Source: Flavobacterium aquiphilum
Lineage (GTDB): Bacteria > Bacteroidota > Bacteroidia > Flavobacteriales > Flavobacteriaceae
DNA: 64,000 bases
NCBI RefSeq assembly: GCF_027111335.1
Contig: NZ_CP114288.1
Span: 2,666,001-2,730,000, forward strand
Direction: 5' to 3'
Position numbers and translations under genes: made by a program. The notes beneath the pieces are model-generated. The model was not told the origin of the DNA and ran no database searches. It was given only the letters and a program-made list of their open reading frames with translations. This document shows positions 62,871 to 64,000 of this stretch, one piece after another (positions within the stretch are counted from its first letter, which is position 1; each line of letters begins with the position of its first letter).

Positions 62871-63176
62871 TTAAAATCTTAAGTCTAAAATAAATTGTTG
62901 TTGTTCGTCAGTTAATTGAGGTTGTTTTTTCTCAAAATGAAGCTTTATTATTTCCTCTATTTGCTTCCAATTATGAGTAATTACAACAGTTTTATAATGC
63001 TGATGATTAATAACAGATAAAGTATGAAGAGTCTTTACTATTTGAACTTTATACTGGGATATTTCGGGAATATCCTTATTATAAGTTTTGTCGGGTAAGG
63101 TTTTTAAATAATAAAGAAACCTTTTAGCAGTTTCCTGATAATCGTCAGGAACGATATAAAGTAGAACCTCTAACAT
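62871..63176 (-). CDS. Prophage early protein of 101 residues
   Basis: A soluble helical protein (DDYQETAKRFLYYLKTLPDK, THNWKQIEEIIKLHFEKK, LTDEQQQFILDLRF) with no known family. It overlaps the preceding gene by 7 bp. It belongs to the early group with rep. Confidence 0.55.
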   Translation of the reverse strand: MLEVLLYIVPDDYQETAKRFLYYLKTLPDKTYNKDIPEISQYKVQIVKTLHTLSVINHQHYKTVVITHNWKQIEEIIKLHFEKKQPQLTDEQQQFILDLRF

Positions 63177-63520
63177 GCTACAGGATTTAAAAGATTATAC
63201 CTATTGTTTATCTTATGAAACAATTCTTTTAAATTCGATGCGGAGATACTAAGTACAAAATTCGAACCTGTTTCAGTAACGTCATAATAATGAACACCTA
63301 ATACATAGCATTCATTTGTTTTTGTGATTTTGATTCTTTTTTTTGTACCTTTTAAACAGACAGTAAAAACTATGTTATTTAACAGAGTAGTTTTACAAAA
63401 AGGCTGGATTTTCTTTTGAATGGTTTTAAATGTGGGTTTATCGGAGTCTGATAACTTCTCACATTCTAAGCTGTATTTTTGGTGTAACAGCCTTAAATCA
63501 GGGGTAATGTTTTTTTGCAT
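63170..63520 (-). CDS. Prophage early protein of 116 residues
   Basis: The first gene of the element. It is basic, with a beta-rich middle (LLNNIVFTVCLKGTKKRIKI, CYVLGVHYYDVTETGSNFVL). No family is recognised. Place and charge allow a DNA-binding or single-strand binding role. Its ATG lies 2 bp from a perfect inverted repeat that may be its operator. Confidence 0.55.
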   Translation of the reverse strand: MQKNITPDLRLLHQKYSLECEKLSDSDKPTFKTIQKKIQPFCKTTLLNNIVFTVCLKGTKKRIKITKTNECYVLGVHYYDVTETGSNFVLSISASNLKELFHKINNRYNLLNPVAC

Positions 63521-63522
63521 TT

Positions 63523-63574
63523 ATAATATTTTTAAATTACTAAAAATATTATGTACGCAAACTACTTTAGTAGT
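63523..63574 (-). promoter_or_regulatory. Two dyads at the start of the prophage early operon
   Basis: ATAATATTTTTA (63523-63534) and TAAAAATATTAT (63541-63552) form a perfect 12-bp inverted repeat. Just upstream lies ACTACTTTAGTAGT (63561-63574), a perfect dyad with 6-bp arms. The spacing to the early start suits repressor or activator sites. No full TTTG...TAnnTTTG promoter is seen. Confidence 0.5.
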
Positions 63575-63596
63575 CAATTACTTAAAAAGCACTTTG

Positions 63597-63624
63597 AATT
63601 TACTTACTATAAATTATAGTGCAA
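63597..63624. other. Right attachment site, dif-like
   Basis: A 28-bp site: arm AATTTACTTAC (63597-63607), centre TATAAA, arm TTATAGTGCAA (63614-63624). It matches the left site at 24 of 28 positions, with the centre and 7 flanking bases identical. The arm facing the prophage is the more diverged, as expected for a phage-borne half site. Confidence 0.68.
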
Positions 63625-63670
63625 AAAATACTATCCAAAATTATGCTCAAAAACGAGTCAATCATGAATA

Positions 63671-64000
63671 TCAAGGATTTATAGACAATAATTCATTTAT
63701 TTCCAATTGCGTTATTGTTGGATTGGCTCCTTCGCTTTGTGCCACAATCGATCCAACAGCACAGGAAAAATCAATTGCATATTGCGGATTATTTTTGCCA
63801 AGTAAATTTATAATTAGCGCAGCCAAAAAAGAATCTCCGGAACCAACAGTATCCATAACATTTACTTTGAAACCGAAATTGCGATAAAATTTATTTTCAA
63901 AAAATAAAATTGCTCCATGAGCCCCTAAAGTCACACATACAGTTTTGGCATTGGTTTTTTGGGCTATAAATTCAATTTTTTGTTCTAAAGATTTTTTATC
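63671..64000 (-). CDS. PfkB-family carbohydrate kinase, C-terminal part
   Basis: The frame runs off the window; about 109 residues are seen. VNVMDTVGSGDSFLAALI is the PfkB second signature, with the catalytic Asp in GSGDSF and the anion hole before it. VCVTLGAHGAILFF is the usual preceding strand-turn. Fructokinase or ribokinase type is likely; the substrate cannot be named from this part. Its stop lies 46 bp from the right attachment site. Confidence 0.85.
   Translation of the reverse strand, partial: DKKSLEQKIEFIAQKTNAKTVCVTLGAHGAILFFENKFYRNFGFKVNVMDTVGSGDSFLAALIINLLGKNNPQYAIDFSCAVGSIVAQSEGANPTITQLEINELLSINP

Larger units (their letters stand above)
55474..63624 (-). mobile_element. Prophage of a small tailless (probably ssDNA) phage integrated at dif
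   Basis: The repeat-to-repeat unit is 8123 bp. All about seventeen genes lie on the minus strand, most overlapping by ATGA or TAATG. Order of transcription: three small early genes, Rep, a small HTH protein, phased A-tracts, candidate capsid, a run of small membrane proteins, a cell-wall hydrolase, a candidate spike, then a secreted extra gene. No integrase, terminase, portal or Zot-like ATPase is present. Flanking dif-like sites imply integration by host XerC/XerD. Size and content recall tailless flavobacterial ssDNA phages such as FLiP (Finnlakeviridae) or the Obscuriviridae, but kinship is not established. Confidence 0.78.

Noticed and set aside
55474..63624. A classical filamentous (inovirus) prophage
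   Set aside because: There is no Zot-like assembly ATPase and no clear major coat plus pIII layout; a wall hydrolase and a large beta-rich candidate capsid point to a tailless particle.

Overview
The window looks like the chromosome of a Flavobacterium or close relative (Bacteroidota, Flavobacteriaceae). The DNA is AT-rich, several promoters fit the Bacteroidota pattern TTTG...TAnnTTTG, and type IX secretion genes are present (porQ, a PorP/SprF protein, a gliding-motility-type C-terminal domain protein). Menaquinone genes and AgaAC-free, typically flavobacterial gene neighbours complete the picture. No rRNA, tRNA or CRISPR array was seen.

Layout. 1-3.4 kb: end of lpxD, a SnoaL-like protein, sucD, a GIY-YIG-like protein, then msrB and a hydrolase on the minus strand. 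3.6-12 kb: a glycogen operon, glgA-glgC-glgE-maltokinase-glgB, joining the ADP-glucose route to the maltose-1-phosphate (GlgE) route. 12-17.4 kb: an M48 lipoprotein peptidase, an MFS transporter, and a minus-strand ECF sigma / membrane regulator / two surface beta-helix proteins operon. 17.9-26.7 kb: lon, porQ, cmk, a nucleoside-permease-like MFS protein and rpsA. 26.9-34 kb: a secreted 1165-residue type IX cargo with SprF-like and OmpA-like partners. 34.4-43.8 kb: menB, two PH-domain membrane proteins, menA, a metal-dependent hydrolase, a TPR protein, a foreign-looking DUF4365 gene and menC. 44-46.4 kb: an acetate-channel-family protein and dnaX, whose tau reading frame is reached only by a -1 shift on a run of ten A.

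46.6-52.1 kb holds a complete seven-gene operon: FAD monooxygenase-like enzyme, methyltransferase, type III polyketide synthase, FabZ-like dehydratase, ketosynthase, acyl carrier protein and phosphopantetheinyl transferase. All key catalytic residues are present. The simplest reading is a dedicated acyl-ACP line feeding a type III synthase, whose phenolic or pyrone lipid is then methylated and oxidised.

55.5-63.6 kb is the most unusual part: an 8.1-kb minus-strand block of about seventeen mostly tiny, overlapping genes with a Rep_trans-like replication protein, a phage-type RGIRNNNPGNL cell-wall hydrolase, a candidate capsid protein, a Cys-rich candidate spike and many one-helix membrane proteins. 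It has no integrase, no terminase and no Zot-like ATPase. It is flanked by two 28-bp sites that match each other at 24 positions; the left one strongly resembles the E. coli dif site. I read it as a prophage of a small tailless, probably ssDNA, possibly membrane-containing phage integrated at the chromosomal dif site by host XerC/XerD. A row of 10-bp-phased A-tracts sits between its replication and virion genes. The window ends in a PfkB-family sugar kinase.
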